From NCBI GenBank assembly GCA_947630975.1, contig CANRJP010000015.1:1-37333 (forward strand): a stretch of DNA of 37,333 nucleotides, in the 5' to 3' direction. The number at the start of each line of letters is the position of its first letter. Positions within the stretch are counted from its first letter, which is position 1. The notes under the pieces are model-generated. The model was given only the letters and a program-made list of their open reading frames with translations. It searched no databases and was not told the origin of the DNA. This document shows, piece after piece, positions 25,064 through 32,137 of the stretch. The translations under genes were made by a program, and so were the position numbers. The stretch comes from an uncultured Clostridia bacterium. Its GTDB lineage: Bacteria; Bacillota; Clostridia; UMGS1883.

Positions 25064-26283
25064 AAAAGCTTGTACTGTGCCTTGCCGCCGCCCTGCTTTT
25101 GGGAGGCTGCGGCACCGTGGCCGAAATAAACGACAAGGCCTACGTCATAGCCGTGGGGCTGGACGAGGGAGACAACGGGCTGCTGAAGGTGACGTATATG
25201 TTCGCCTATCCCAGCGGCGGCGGAGAGGAGGCCGGGGGCGAAAAGACCGACGAAAAGGACATGGTGACGGTGGAGGCCCCCAGCCTGTACAGCGCCATGC
25301 GGCTGCTGGACACCTTCAAGAGTAAGCGCATCGACACCAACCACACAAAATTGGTGGCCTTTTCGCAGAAGCTGGCGGAAAAGCGCGGCATTTTCTCATA
25401 TATGGCGGATCTGGTGAATACCCGGGGCTTCAGGCCAAGCATCTATGTCTGCGTTTCTCAGCAGGAGCCGGATGAGCTGTTCAAGAGCATGGAGCCAAAG
25501 CAGGACGTGTATATCGAAAAGTTCATAGAGCATCTGTTTTCAAAGGTGGCGTCAAGCGGCACCAGCCGGGCCTACCTTTATAACAACTATTTCAGCGCCA
25601 TGGTCGACGAGGGCGGCTATATCCTGCCGCTGGTGGGCGTGACCGACGGCGACAGGGCAAAAACTGCGGCGGAGGGCTATCCGTATAAGCGGCCCGATGA
25701 CTTCGCCCTGAACTATACCGCCGAGGAGGTCCCGCTCTACGGCAAAGGTTCGGCGGCTCTTTGCGGCTGCGCGGTGTTCGTCGGCAACAAAATGGTGGGC
25801 ACTATGGGTCTTATGGAGCGGAGCATAGTTGAGATCTTGGAAAAAAATATGTTCTTCGGTCAGTTCTGCGCCCTTGTGCCCGGCACCGGCAAATATGCCA
25901 ACGTGGCTCTCAGTCAGAACTCCCGTCCCGTTATAAAAATAAAATCCGGCGACGTGCCGGAAATAGATATAGATATAGAACTGCGGGGCGAATATACCGG
26001 CATCGACGGGGCCTTCCACACGCGGGAGGATTACGGCAATTTTGTGGACTATCTGAACCGAACGTTCAGTCAAAAGACCGAGGAGCTGCTGGAGCGCACC
26101 CGAACCGAGTTTGGGGCCGACGTGCTGGGACTGGGGGACAGGGCGAAGATAAACTTCCTCACATATCAGGACTGGAGGGACTACGACTGGAAGAGCCGCT
26201 ACAAAAATGCGGTGTTCAAGGTCAGAGTAAACGTGGACATGAACGACTTCGGCGAGCTCAGATTTTCGCCGGAAAAACGGTAA
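25060..26283 (+). CDS. gerAC: GerA-type spore germination lipoprotein, C subunit
   Basis: A 407-residue Ger(x)C protein. The signal peptide ends in a lipobox LLLGGC (Cys about residue 16), so it is lipid-anchored on the outer face of the inner spore membrane. The NDKAYVIAVGLDEGD start of the mature protein, the DTFKSKRIDTNHTKLVAFSQ block and the C-terminal domain ending FKVRVNVDM are family features. GTG start overlapping gerAB (GTGA) indicates coupled translation. Which germinant the receptor sees cannot be told. Confidence 0.93.
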   Translation: MKKLVLCLAAALLLGGCGTVAEINDKAYVIAVGLDEGDNGLLKVTYMFAYPSGGGEEAGGEKTDEKDMVTVEAPSLYSAMRLLDTFKSKRIDTNHTKLVAFSQKLAEKRGIFSYMADLVNTRGFRPSIYVCVSQQEPDELFKSMEPKQDVYIEKFIEHLFSKVASSGTSRAYLYNNYFSAMVDEGGYILPLVGVTDGDRAKTAAEGYPYKRPDDFALNYTAEEVPLYGKGSAALCGCAVFVGNKMVGTMGLMERSIVEILEKNMFFGQFCALVPGTGKYANVALSQNSRPVIKIKSGDVPEIDIDIELRGEYTGIDGAFHTREDYGNFVDYLNRTFSQKTEELLERTRTEFGADVLGLGDRAKINFLTYQDWRDYDWKSRYKNAVFKVRVNVDMNDFGELRFSPEKR

Positions 26284-26298
26284 ACGGAGGCGGTAACG

Positions 26299-26466
26299 GT
26301 GTATTTTCTGCAATACGCGGCTCTGGCGGCCTTTGCCCTGGCGGCGGCGCGTACCTTTTCCTTTGGGGTGTACGGCCTCCGCCGGGGAAAGACCGGAGTT
26401 TTTGCCCTGACGGCGGTCATGCTTGTTTCCGCCGCCGTGCTGATGTGGCTGTATTTGAGCCGTTAG
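26299..26466 (+). CDS. Small two-helix membrane protein, fourth gene of the ger operon
   Basis: A 55-residue frame with GTG start at 26299, GGAGG 8 bases ahead and only 15 bases after gerAC. It has two hydrophobic helices (about residues 3-22 and 33-51) joined by a short basic loop (YGLRRGKTG). Some GerA-type operons in Bacillus encode a small two-helix D subunit that modulates the receptor. Size, topology and position here fit that class, though sequence similarity is untested. The stop is 5 bases from the stop of the convergent mutS2. Confidence 0.7.
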   Translation: MYFLQYAALAAFALAAARTFSFGVYGLRRGKTGVFALTAVMLVSAAVLMWLYLSR

Positions 26467-26471
26467 CTCCC

Positions 26472-28844
26472 TCACTTTATCTCGACTATTGTGACGCCCG
26501 TCTCGCCCTCGCCGTACTTGCCAAGGCGGAAGCTTTTGGCGTGGGGATGGTGGCGGAGCAGGTCGTGAATGGCGGAGCGCAAAGCTCCGGTGCCCTTGCC
26601 GTGGATTATGCTCACGGTCTCGAGGTGAGCCATGGCCGCCTGATCCAGATATTTGTCGGCGGCCATTATAGCCTCGTCCGCAAGCTGCCCTCGCAGGTCT
26701 ATCTCGCTCTTGACGGCGGCCACGCTGCCGCTGCTGCCGGGGCGGTACTCGGCGGCCCGCTTTTTCTTTTCGGCCTTCGCCTCCCGCAGGGCGGTGACGT
26801 TGGCGGTGATTTTCAGTATGCCCATCTGAACCTGAACGTTGCCGTTTTTGTCGGGCAGGGTGAGCAGGGTGCCGTTCTGGTTCATGGTGGTGACCTCCAC
26901 CTCCATGCCGAGCCTGAGTTTTTTCGGGTCGATGGAGCCGCCCTTGGCGCTGAACACGTCCTCGCTTATGGATTCCTCCATTTTGCCCATGTTCTGGCGC
27001 AGCTTCCGCCGCCCCTCCTCTATGGCCTTAAGGTTGTCCTCCCGGGCGTTCTTGAGCAGGGCCTGCATCTCGTGAACGATGGCGTCGGCCTCCTTCTTGG
27101 CCTGTTCGTAGACCCGCTTCGCGTCCCGTCGGGCGTCGGAGAGTATTTTTTCCTTCTGCTTCTCCACGGTCTCCCGCTGGCGAAGGGCGCTGTCACGGGC
27201 GGCGAGGGTCTCGGCCCGTGCCGCCTCCGCTCCCTCCAGCTCCCGCTGGGCGGCGGCGCGGCTGGCCTCGAGTGATGAAATTACGTCCTCGAAGCGGATA
27301 TTGTCATTGTTCACAAGCTGCCGGGCCCGGTCGATGACCTCCTCCTCCAGCCCCAGCCGTTTGGAAATGGCAAAGGCGTTGCTCTTGCCGGGGACGCCGA
27401 TGAGGAGCCTGTAGGTAGGGCGCAGACTTTCCACGTCGAACTCGCAGGCGGCGTTTTCCACTCCCGGCGTGGACAGGGCGTAGAGCTTCAGCTCGCTGTA
27501 ATGGGTGGTGGCGGCGGTGCGGGCGCCCACGCTCCGCACCCTCTCCAGTATGGCGGTGGCAAGGGCCGCGCCCTCCACCGGGTCGGTTCCGGCGCCAAGC
27601 TCGTCGAAGAGCACAAGGGAGCGGTGGTCGGCCTTTTTCAGTATGTCGATGATGTTCACGATGTGCGAGCTGAAGGTGCTTAGTGACTGCTCGATGGACT
27701 GTTCGTCGCCGATGTCGGCGAATACCTGACCGAACACGGCTATCTCGCTCTCCTCCGAGGCGGGAATGTGAAGCCCGGCCTGGGCCATCAGGGTCAGCAG
27801 TCCCAGCGTTTTCAGGGAAACGGTCTTGCCGCCGGTGTTGGGACCGGTTACGATGAGGGTGTCGAAGTCCGTACCCAGATAGATGTCCGTGGGCACCACC
27901 CTGTTTTTGTCTATCAGCGGGTGCCGGCCTTTTTTTATATTTACCCGTCCCTCGCTGTTGAGCCGGGGCGGATTTCCGTCCATGGAGCGGGAAAGCTTGC
28001 CCTTGGCGAAAATGAAGTCCAGCTCCATTATGGCGTCGTAGTCGGCGGCGATGAGCTCGGCGTCCTGTGCCACTCTTTGGGAAAACTCCGTGAGGATTTT
28101 TTCAATCTCCTCCTGCTCCTCGCCCAAAAGGGCACGGAGCTTGTTGTTTATCTCCACCGCCGCCATGGGCTCCACAAAGATGGTGGCTCCGCTGGCGGAG
28201 CTGTCGTGGATTATGCCGGGGACGGAGGCGCGGTACTCGCTCTTGACGGGTATTACGAAGCGGTCCCCCCGCATGGTGACGATGGCGTCCTGAAGCAGGG
28301 CGCTGTATTTTGGGGACTTTATCATGTCGTTCAGCACGTCCCGAACCTTGTTGTTCAGGTTGTGAATTTGGCGGCGGATGCGGCCCAGCTCGGGAGAAGC
28401 CTCGTCGGCTATCTCCTCCTCGCTGAGGATAGCGCCGAAGATGCTCTGTTCAAGCTTCCTGTCCTCTTCCAGTCCGGCGGCGGCTATTGAGATCTGGGGG
28501 AAGTCCTCCTCTGGGGCGTCACCGTCGAGATAGCCGATGAGATTTCGAGCTATCCGCAGACAGTGAGCCACGCACAGCAGGTCGCTCATGGTGAGCACTC
28601 CGCCGGCGGCGGCCCGCATGGCGGCGGCTTTAGCGTTTTTAATGGGGCTTATGGGCGGAGCGCCCTTTTTTATTATAAGATTTTCGGCCTCGGTGGTCTG
28701 GGCTATGAGGCGGGTCACCTCGTAGATGTCGTCGCCGGGCGTCAGCTCCAGACAGCGGTCTCTGGTGCCGGCGCAGACCGCGCCCTGGGCCAGTCGGCCG
28801 GTTATTTTGTCGAATTCAAGAATTCGAAGGGCCTTGGGTTCCAT
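26472..28844 (-). CDS. mutS2: Endonuclease MutS2
   Basis: A 790-residue MutS2. The core/lever and ATPase regions carry Walker A (VTGPNTGGKTVSLKTLGL), Walker B (SLVLFDELGAGTDP) and the ATTHYSELK segment. A long coiled coil (about 510-630) and KOW-like region follow. The Smr nuclease domain is at the C-terminus (EIDLRGQLADEA, HGKGTGALR). MutS2 acts on branched DNA and, in Bacillus, on collided ribosomes. AGGAAGTG precedes the ATG. It has its own promoter and is divergent from the HprK-like gene. Confidence 0.96.
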   Translation of the reverse strand: MEPKALRILEFDKITGRLAQGAVCAGTRDRCLELTPGDDIYEVTRLIAQTTEAENLIIKKGAPPISPIKNAKAAAMRAAAGGVLTMSDLLCVAHCLRIARNLIGYLDGDAPEEDFPQISIAAAGLEEDRKLEQSIFGAILSEEEIADEASPELGRIRRQIHNLNNKVRDVLNDMIKSPKYSALLQDAIVTMRGDRFVIPVKSEYRASVPGIIHDSSASGATIFVEPMAAVEINNKLRALLGEEQEEIEKILTEFSQRVAQDAELIAADYDAIMELDFIFAKGKLSRSMDGNPPRLNSEGRVNIKKGRHPLIDKNRVVPTDIYLGTDFDTLIVTGPNTGGKTVSLKTLGLLTLMAQAGLHIPASEESEIAVFGQVFADIGDEQSIEQSLSTFSSHIVNIIDILKKADHRSLVLFDELGAGTDPVEGAALATAILERVRSVGARTAATTHYSELKLYALSTPGVENAACEFDVESLRPTYRLLIGVPGKSNAFAISKRLGLEEEVIDRARQLVNNDNIRFEDVISSLEASRAAAQRELEGAEAARAETLAARDSALRQRETVEKQKEKILSDARRDAKRVYEQAKKEADAIVHEMQALLKNAREDNLKAIEEGRRKLRQNMGKMEESISEDVFSAKGGSIDPKKLRLGMEVEVTTMNQNGTLLTLPDKNGNVQVQMGILKITANVTALREAKAEKKKRAAEYRPGSSGSVAAVKSEIDLRGQLADEAIMAADKYLDQAAMAHLETVSIIHGKGTGALRSAIHDLLRHHPHAKSFRLGKYGEGETGVTIVEIK

Positions 28845-28888
28845 GGTATCACTTCCTAAATACTCTCATACAGGCTTTTTGCGCTTAA

Positions 28889-28917
28889 ATTATACCTCAA
28901 AAAAAGGCGGTTGTCAA
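28889..28917 (-). promoter_or_regulatory. Promoter of mutS2
   Basis: Minus strand TTGACA (28912-28917), 17-base spacer, TATAAT (28889-28894). Confidence 0.85.
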
Positions 28918-28941
28918 TACCGCCACGGCTGAAATCAACAC

Positions 28942-28970
28942 TTGCAAAATGTAAAAACATATAGTATAAT
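28942..28970 (+). promoter_or_regulatory. Promoter of the HprK-like gene
   Basis: TTGCAA (28942-28947), 17-base spacer, TATAAT (28965-28970), about 18 bases before the start codon. It is almost back-to-back with the mutS2 promoter. Confidence 0.7.
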
Positions 28971-28988
28971 ATATTTGAGGTGTTGAAA

Positions 28989-29720
28989 GTGCTTATTAAA
29001 ATCGCCGAAATGATAATAAAAATAAACTGCCGCTACGAATATCTGCCCTGGCTCTGTCAGAAATACATAATAGAGGAGGGCGAGCCCCTCTTTGAAATAA
29101 ACGTCACCCAGGAGGAGATAGAGACGGATCACCGGCTCATACTTGAGGAGCTGGGCTATGACCACGATCCGGGCTATCTGGAGAGCCTCGAAGCCTACCG
29201 TAAGATATGCATCAAGGCCCTCGAGTACGGGGCCATGTTCCTCCACAGCGCCTGCATCGCCGTGGATGGAGAGGCCTACTGCTTCACCGCCGACAGCGGT
29301 ACGGGCAAGAGCACCCACATCCGCCTGTGGAAGAAGCTTTTCGGCGATAGAGCCGTGATAGTCAACGGGGACAAGCCCCTTATTCGCAAGTTCGGCGGCC
29401 GCTACTATGTGTACGGCACTCCATGGTGCGGCAAAGAGGGCTGGAGCGAGAACATGGGCGCCCCAATCAAGGCTCTTTGTCTTGTGGAGCGCAGTCCCGA
29501 CAACCGCATTGCCCCCATGGACGGCTTCAATGTAATTTATACTATAATTGAACAGACCATCCGTCCCCGCACTCAGGATCAGCTTGACGCGGTGCTGGAC
29601 ATAATGGACGGCCTTTTAAGCAGTGTGCCCATGTACCGCCTGGGCTGCAATATGGAGGACGAGGCCGCCGTCGTGGCCTACGAGGGCATGAGCGGGAGGA
29701 AGTTAAAAAATGATGAATGA
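28989..29720 (+). CDS. HPr kinase/PEPCK-fold P-loop protein
   Basis: About 243 residues. The P-loop TADSGTGKSTHIRLW, preceded by FLHSACIAVDGEAYCF, is the HprK-like fold found in stand-alone kinases linked to peptide modification, such as lasso-peptide kinases and ScmC-like proteins. NGDKPLI follows as the second metal/nucleotide motif. The Ser-HPr-specific features of true HprK and its N-terminal domain are absent. Start: GTG 28989, with TTGAGGTG 6 bases ahead, is preferred over GTG 28980, which lies inside that site. No precursor peptide or modifying enzyme is next to it. The stop codon is formed at the edge of a family IV repeat. Confidence 0.75.
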   Translation: MLIKIAEMIIKINCRYEYLPWLCQKYIIEEGEPLFEINVTQEEIETDHRLILEELGYDHDPGYLESLEAYRKICIKALEYGAMFLHSACIAVDGEAYCFTADSGTGKSTHIRLWKKLFGDRAVIVNGDKPLIRKFGGRYYVYGTPWCGKEGWSENMGAPIKALCLVERSPDNRIAPMDGFNVIYTIIEQTIRPRTQDQLDAVLDIMDGLLSSVPMYRLGCNMEDEAAVVAYEGMSGRKLKNDE

Positions 29721-29996
29721 GGAATTAGGAATGAGGAATACCGGCGGGACAGCTGCATTATTTGTCGTTTGTGGAGTAACTGACGCAATGAGTATAAGTG
29801 ACAAGTAAAAAAGCCTTCATCTTTGAATAATTGCCTTGACCGCCGTAGGGGCGCCCATTGGGTGTCCGCCATCAAAAGTTTACGGTGACAATAATAAACG
29901 AAATTACAAATCAAAATTTTCTGTACCGTCATACATTTTCAACGATATAAATGAAGTAACTGCTACATTAATATTCCTCATTCCTAACTCCTAATT
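29718..29996. mobile_element. MITE-like element, family IV, copy 1
   Basis: About 280 bp between the HprK-like gene and the glycosylase. The left end is TTAGGAATGAGGAATA and the right end its complement TATTCCTCATTCCTAA; inner ends CAGCTGC and AACTGC are also roughly paired. The interior has no ORF with a ribosome site and contains a GGGGCGCCCATTGGGTGTCC-like stretch. It overlaps the TGA of the upstream gene. Confidence 0.65.
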
Positions 29997-30018
29997 TTTA
30001 ATGAGGTCAGGTGTTTTT

Positions 30019-30603
30019 ATGTACAAGCTGCCACGGGAATTTTACCTCTGCGACGGGATAGAGCTCAGCAAAAAGCTGCTGGGCAAAATTCTTGTGCGCG
30101 ATAAAGGCGGCGCTGTCACCCGCGCCCGCATAGTGGAAACGGAGGCCTATATGGGCACCGTGGATAAGGCCGCCCACAGCTATAAAAACAACTCCGGCGG
30201 CCGCTGCAATATCCAGTACGGCCCCGGAGGATATGCCTATGTGTATCTTATCTACGGTATGTACTCCTGCTTCAACATCGTTGCCAACGCCGAAAACATC
30301 CCCGAGGTCAGTCTCATACGCGCGTTGGAGCCTCTTGACGGCATTGACATAATGATGGCCCGGCGTAAAACCGACAAAATAAGAAATCTGTGCGGCGGCC
30401 CCGGCAAGCTTTGCATGGCCATGGATATTGACCGGTCGCTCTATGGGGCCGACCTTTGCGGCGGCGAGCTGTACCTCACGGACGACGGCTTTGACGGCTT
30501 CGAGATCGCGTCCGGCCCCCGGATAAACATCGATTACGCGGAGGAAGCCGCCGCCTTTCCGTGGAGATTTACGGTAAAGGGGAATAAGTTTGTGTCGAGA
30601 TGA
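30019..30603 (+). CDS. DNA-3-methyladenine glycosylase (AAG/MPG family)
   Basis: A 194-residue base-excision repair enzyme that removes alkylated purines. The blocks RIVETEAYMG (with the catalytic Glu), DKAAHSY, GGYAYVYLIYGMYSCFNIV, LIRALEPLDG and GGPGKLCMAM match the AAG family. In most family members RTxRN-like residues precede the active site; here the segment is NSGGRCNIQYGPGG. The start at 30019 (MYKLPREFY) is preferred over 30001, with AGGTG 5 bases ahead. The gene lies between two family IV repeats. Confidence 0.92.
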   Translation: MYKLPREFYLCDGIELSKKLLGKILVRDKGGAVTRARIVETEAYMGTVDKAAHSYKNNSGGRCNIQYGPGGYAYVYLIYGMYSCFNIVANAENIPEVSLIRALEPLDGIDIMMARRKTDKIRNLCGGPGKLCMAMDIDRSLYGADLCGGELYLTDDGFDGFEIASGPRINIDYAEEAAAFPWRFTVKGNKFVSR

Positions 30604-30696
30604 GGGGATTTGGAAATTAGGAATTAGGAATACTGACGGGGCAGTCACGGAGTCTTTTTGTGTGTACCGTAAGTGTAAAATTTAAATTAAAATCAC

Positions 30697-30725
30697 TTGA
30701 CAAAGTAAAAATAATCGTGTATAAT
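30697..30725 (+). promoter_or_regulatory. Promoter of the putative antitoxin RNA
   Basis: TTGACA (30697-30702), 17-base spacer, TATAAT (30720-30725): both hexamers are perfect consensus, yet no ORF with a ribosome site lies downstream on this strand. Confidence 0.8.
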
Positions 30726-30731
30726 AAAAAT

Positions 30732-30824
30732 AGATAGAGGCAAGACCGTAAAACGGTTAGCCGAAACGTTTCGTTATTTTAAAAAATAACTGCCCGCTTT
30801 AGCCTTGGGGGCAGTTATTTTTTT
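30732..30824 (+). ncRNA. Putative type I antitoxin RNA
   Basis: From the consensus promoter a roughly 93-nt RNA would be made, ending at the terminator at 30781-30824. It has a 5' hairpin (ACCGT-AAA-ACGGT, then TAGCC) and a second short stem (CGAAACG-TTTCG). Its 3' part is complementary to the 3' end of the toxin mRNA. This is the convergent layout of Fst/par and TxpA/RatA loci. Confidence 0.5.
30781..30824. terminator. Bidirectional terminator between toxin and antitoxin RNA
   Basis: AAAAAATAACTGCCC pairs with GGGCAGTTATTTTTT around a 12-base loop. There are T runs at the 3' side on both strands. Confidence 0.85.
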
Positions 30825-30886
30825 ATGATGATTATGATAAAGAGAACTATTGTTAAAAATAATAATAAAAATTCCCGTTCAGTCAT
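30815..30886 (-). CDS. Putative type I toxin, 23-aa hydrophobic peptide
   Basis: ATG 30886 to TAA 30815. The peptide has a charged start (MTERE), a single very hydrophobic helix (about residues 6-21, Leu/Phe/Ile-rich) and ends in two lysines, as in Fst-, Ldr- and holin-like membrane toxins. GGGAGGTGG lies 8-9 bases ahead of the ATG. That site is sequestered by ACCACC/GGTGGT (6-bp stem, bases 30892-30897 and 30918-30923), a usual safeguard in such mRNAs. It overlaps the terminator shared with the convergent RNA. Toxicity is inferred from architecture. Confidence 0.6.
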   Translation of the reverse strand: MTEREFLLLFLTIVLFIIIIIKK

Positions 30887-30970
30887 CACGTACCACCTCC
30901 CTTCCATTATGTAAAATGGTGGTTGGGAATGTGGCTAACCGTCCCACTACTTGCGCTCTATCCAAAGAAC

Positions 30971-30999
30971 ATTATAGCACATAATCTGACAAAATGCAA
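30971..30999 (-). promoter_or_regulatory. Promoter of the toxin mRNA
   Basis: Minus strand TTGCAT (30994-30999), 17-base spacer, TATAAT (30971-30976). It gives a leader of about 78 nt before the toxin ATG, which holds the Shine-Dalgarno-sequestering stem. Confidence 0.75.
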
Positions 31000-31089
31000 G
31001 ATTTTTTTGTATGACAGCACAAATTTACGTTGCCAACGACAAATAAAGTAACTGCCTCATTAATATTCCTCACTCCTCATTCCTCATTC

Positions 31090-32091
31090 CTAATTCTTCC
31101 CCGCTCTGCGCTCGCTGAGCCACGCGTATCCGAAGCCGATAACGCCGGAAATCAGGAAAATAAGGATAAACCTTACTGTGGAATGCTGAAACATCTGTAT
31201 GCCCCAAAACCTTTCGGCCACGTATTTTACGGTGTCCTCCACGGCGTGGTGGATTATGTATATTATCATGGACGCGTCACGGGCGTACCGTGCCAGCAGG
31301 GTTCCCCGGCCAATGGCGGGAAAGTTGAGCAGGTTCACAAACACGGCGAAGCTGAGCGGGGGAATTGACAGGAAGAAGGTACGGCTCAGGCTCAGTCCGG
31401 CCCTCATCATGAAAGTGGCCTCCAGCCACATAAGAGCCGCCGCCGCTGCCAGCACCGCCAGTCCCCGGCCCTTTGGCAGCAGCTCCAATATCCGGCCCTC
31501 CTTTCTGTGAATGAGCTGACCCATGTAAAAGAAGGGCAGGCCGTCGAAGAGAAAGTTCCGCGTGAAGCAGGCGTAGCGGTGTCCGTGGGAAAAGAGGTAT
31601 AGATCCAGCGCCACACCGGCGGCGAAGAGCACGGGCGCGGCGATGTAGGCGGCCCTGTGCAGGCGGAGCTTTTCCACCACGAGACCGATCACGAAAATAT
31701 AGATGAGGGCCAGCATATACCACATATGGGCGTGGCCGAAAAGGAACTTTGGCTCGTTGAACAGCAGCAGATACAGGAAGTTCCGGGCCGTGAGCCGTAT
31801 CTTAAAGCCCACCGCGAAGTCCCATATAAAAAGGAATACCGAGGAGCCGACGAGAATTCCGCCTATGGTGCTTATCTGCTTTTTGAGAAAGGCCGTCCGG
31901 CGCTCCGGCTCCTCCCGCCATGAAAAATAGCCCGACACCATGAAGAAAAACGGTACGGCTATCCGACAGTAAAGCCCGGCCCACAGAGCCCCGGCCGTGT
32001 CCATGTTGAAAAGGCGGTAGTGCTGGATTATCACTAAAGCCACCGCCACCATGCGGAAGATGTCTATCGATGTGTTTCTCTGTTTCGGCAT
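31090..32091 (-). CDS. Acyltransferase family 3 membrane protein
   Basis: A 333-residue polytopic protein of the acyltransferase-3 family (OafA/WecH-like), which transfers acetyl or other acyl groups to cell-surface sugars or peptidoglycan. The N-terminal block IDIFRMVAVALVIIQHYRLF includes the family's catalytic-type His after the first helix. About ten membrane helices follow, and HMWYMLALIYIFVIG is the usual mid-protein motif. The start at 32091 (MPKQRNTS) is preferred because GGAGGGG lies 6-7 bases ahead. The substrate is unknown. It follows the aminopeptidase by 46 bases. Confidence 0.85.
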   Translation of the reverse strand: MPKQRNTSIDIFRMVAVALVIIQHYRLFNMDTAGALWAGLYCRIAVPFFFMVSGYFSWREEPERRTAFLKKQISTIGGILVGSSVFLFIWDFAVGFKIRLTARNFLYLLLFNEPKFLFGHAHMWYMLALIYIFVIGLVVEKLRLHRAAYIAAPVLFAAGVALDLYLFSHGHRYACFTRNFLFDGLPFFYMGQLIHRKEGRILELLPKGRGLAVLAAAAALMWLEATFMMRAGLSLSRTFFLSIPPLSFAVFVNLLNFPAIGRGTLLARYARDASMIIYIIHHAVEDTVKYVAERFWGIQMFQHSTVRFILIFLISGVIGFGYAWLSERRAGKN

Positions 32092-32137
32092 AAGCTTCCC
32101 CTCCGTGCCCATACTATATTCCAGTTTATGCGGCGTT

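Larger units (their letters stand above)
30612..31097. mobile_element. MITE-like element, family IV, copy 2, carrying a toxin-antitoxin locus
   Basis: About 486 bp with ends GAAATTAGGAATTAGGAATA (30613-30632) and an inverted right end around 31063-31097 (TAATATTCCTC...TTCCTAATTC). The inner ends GGGGCAGT and AACTGCCTC also pair. Unlike copy 1, the interior holds the convergent promoters, terminator and small peptide gene listed separately. The right end supplies the stop codon of the acyltransferase gene. Confidence 0.6.
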
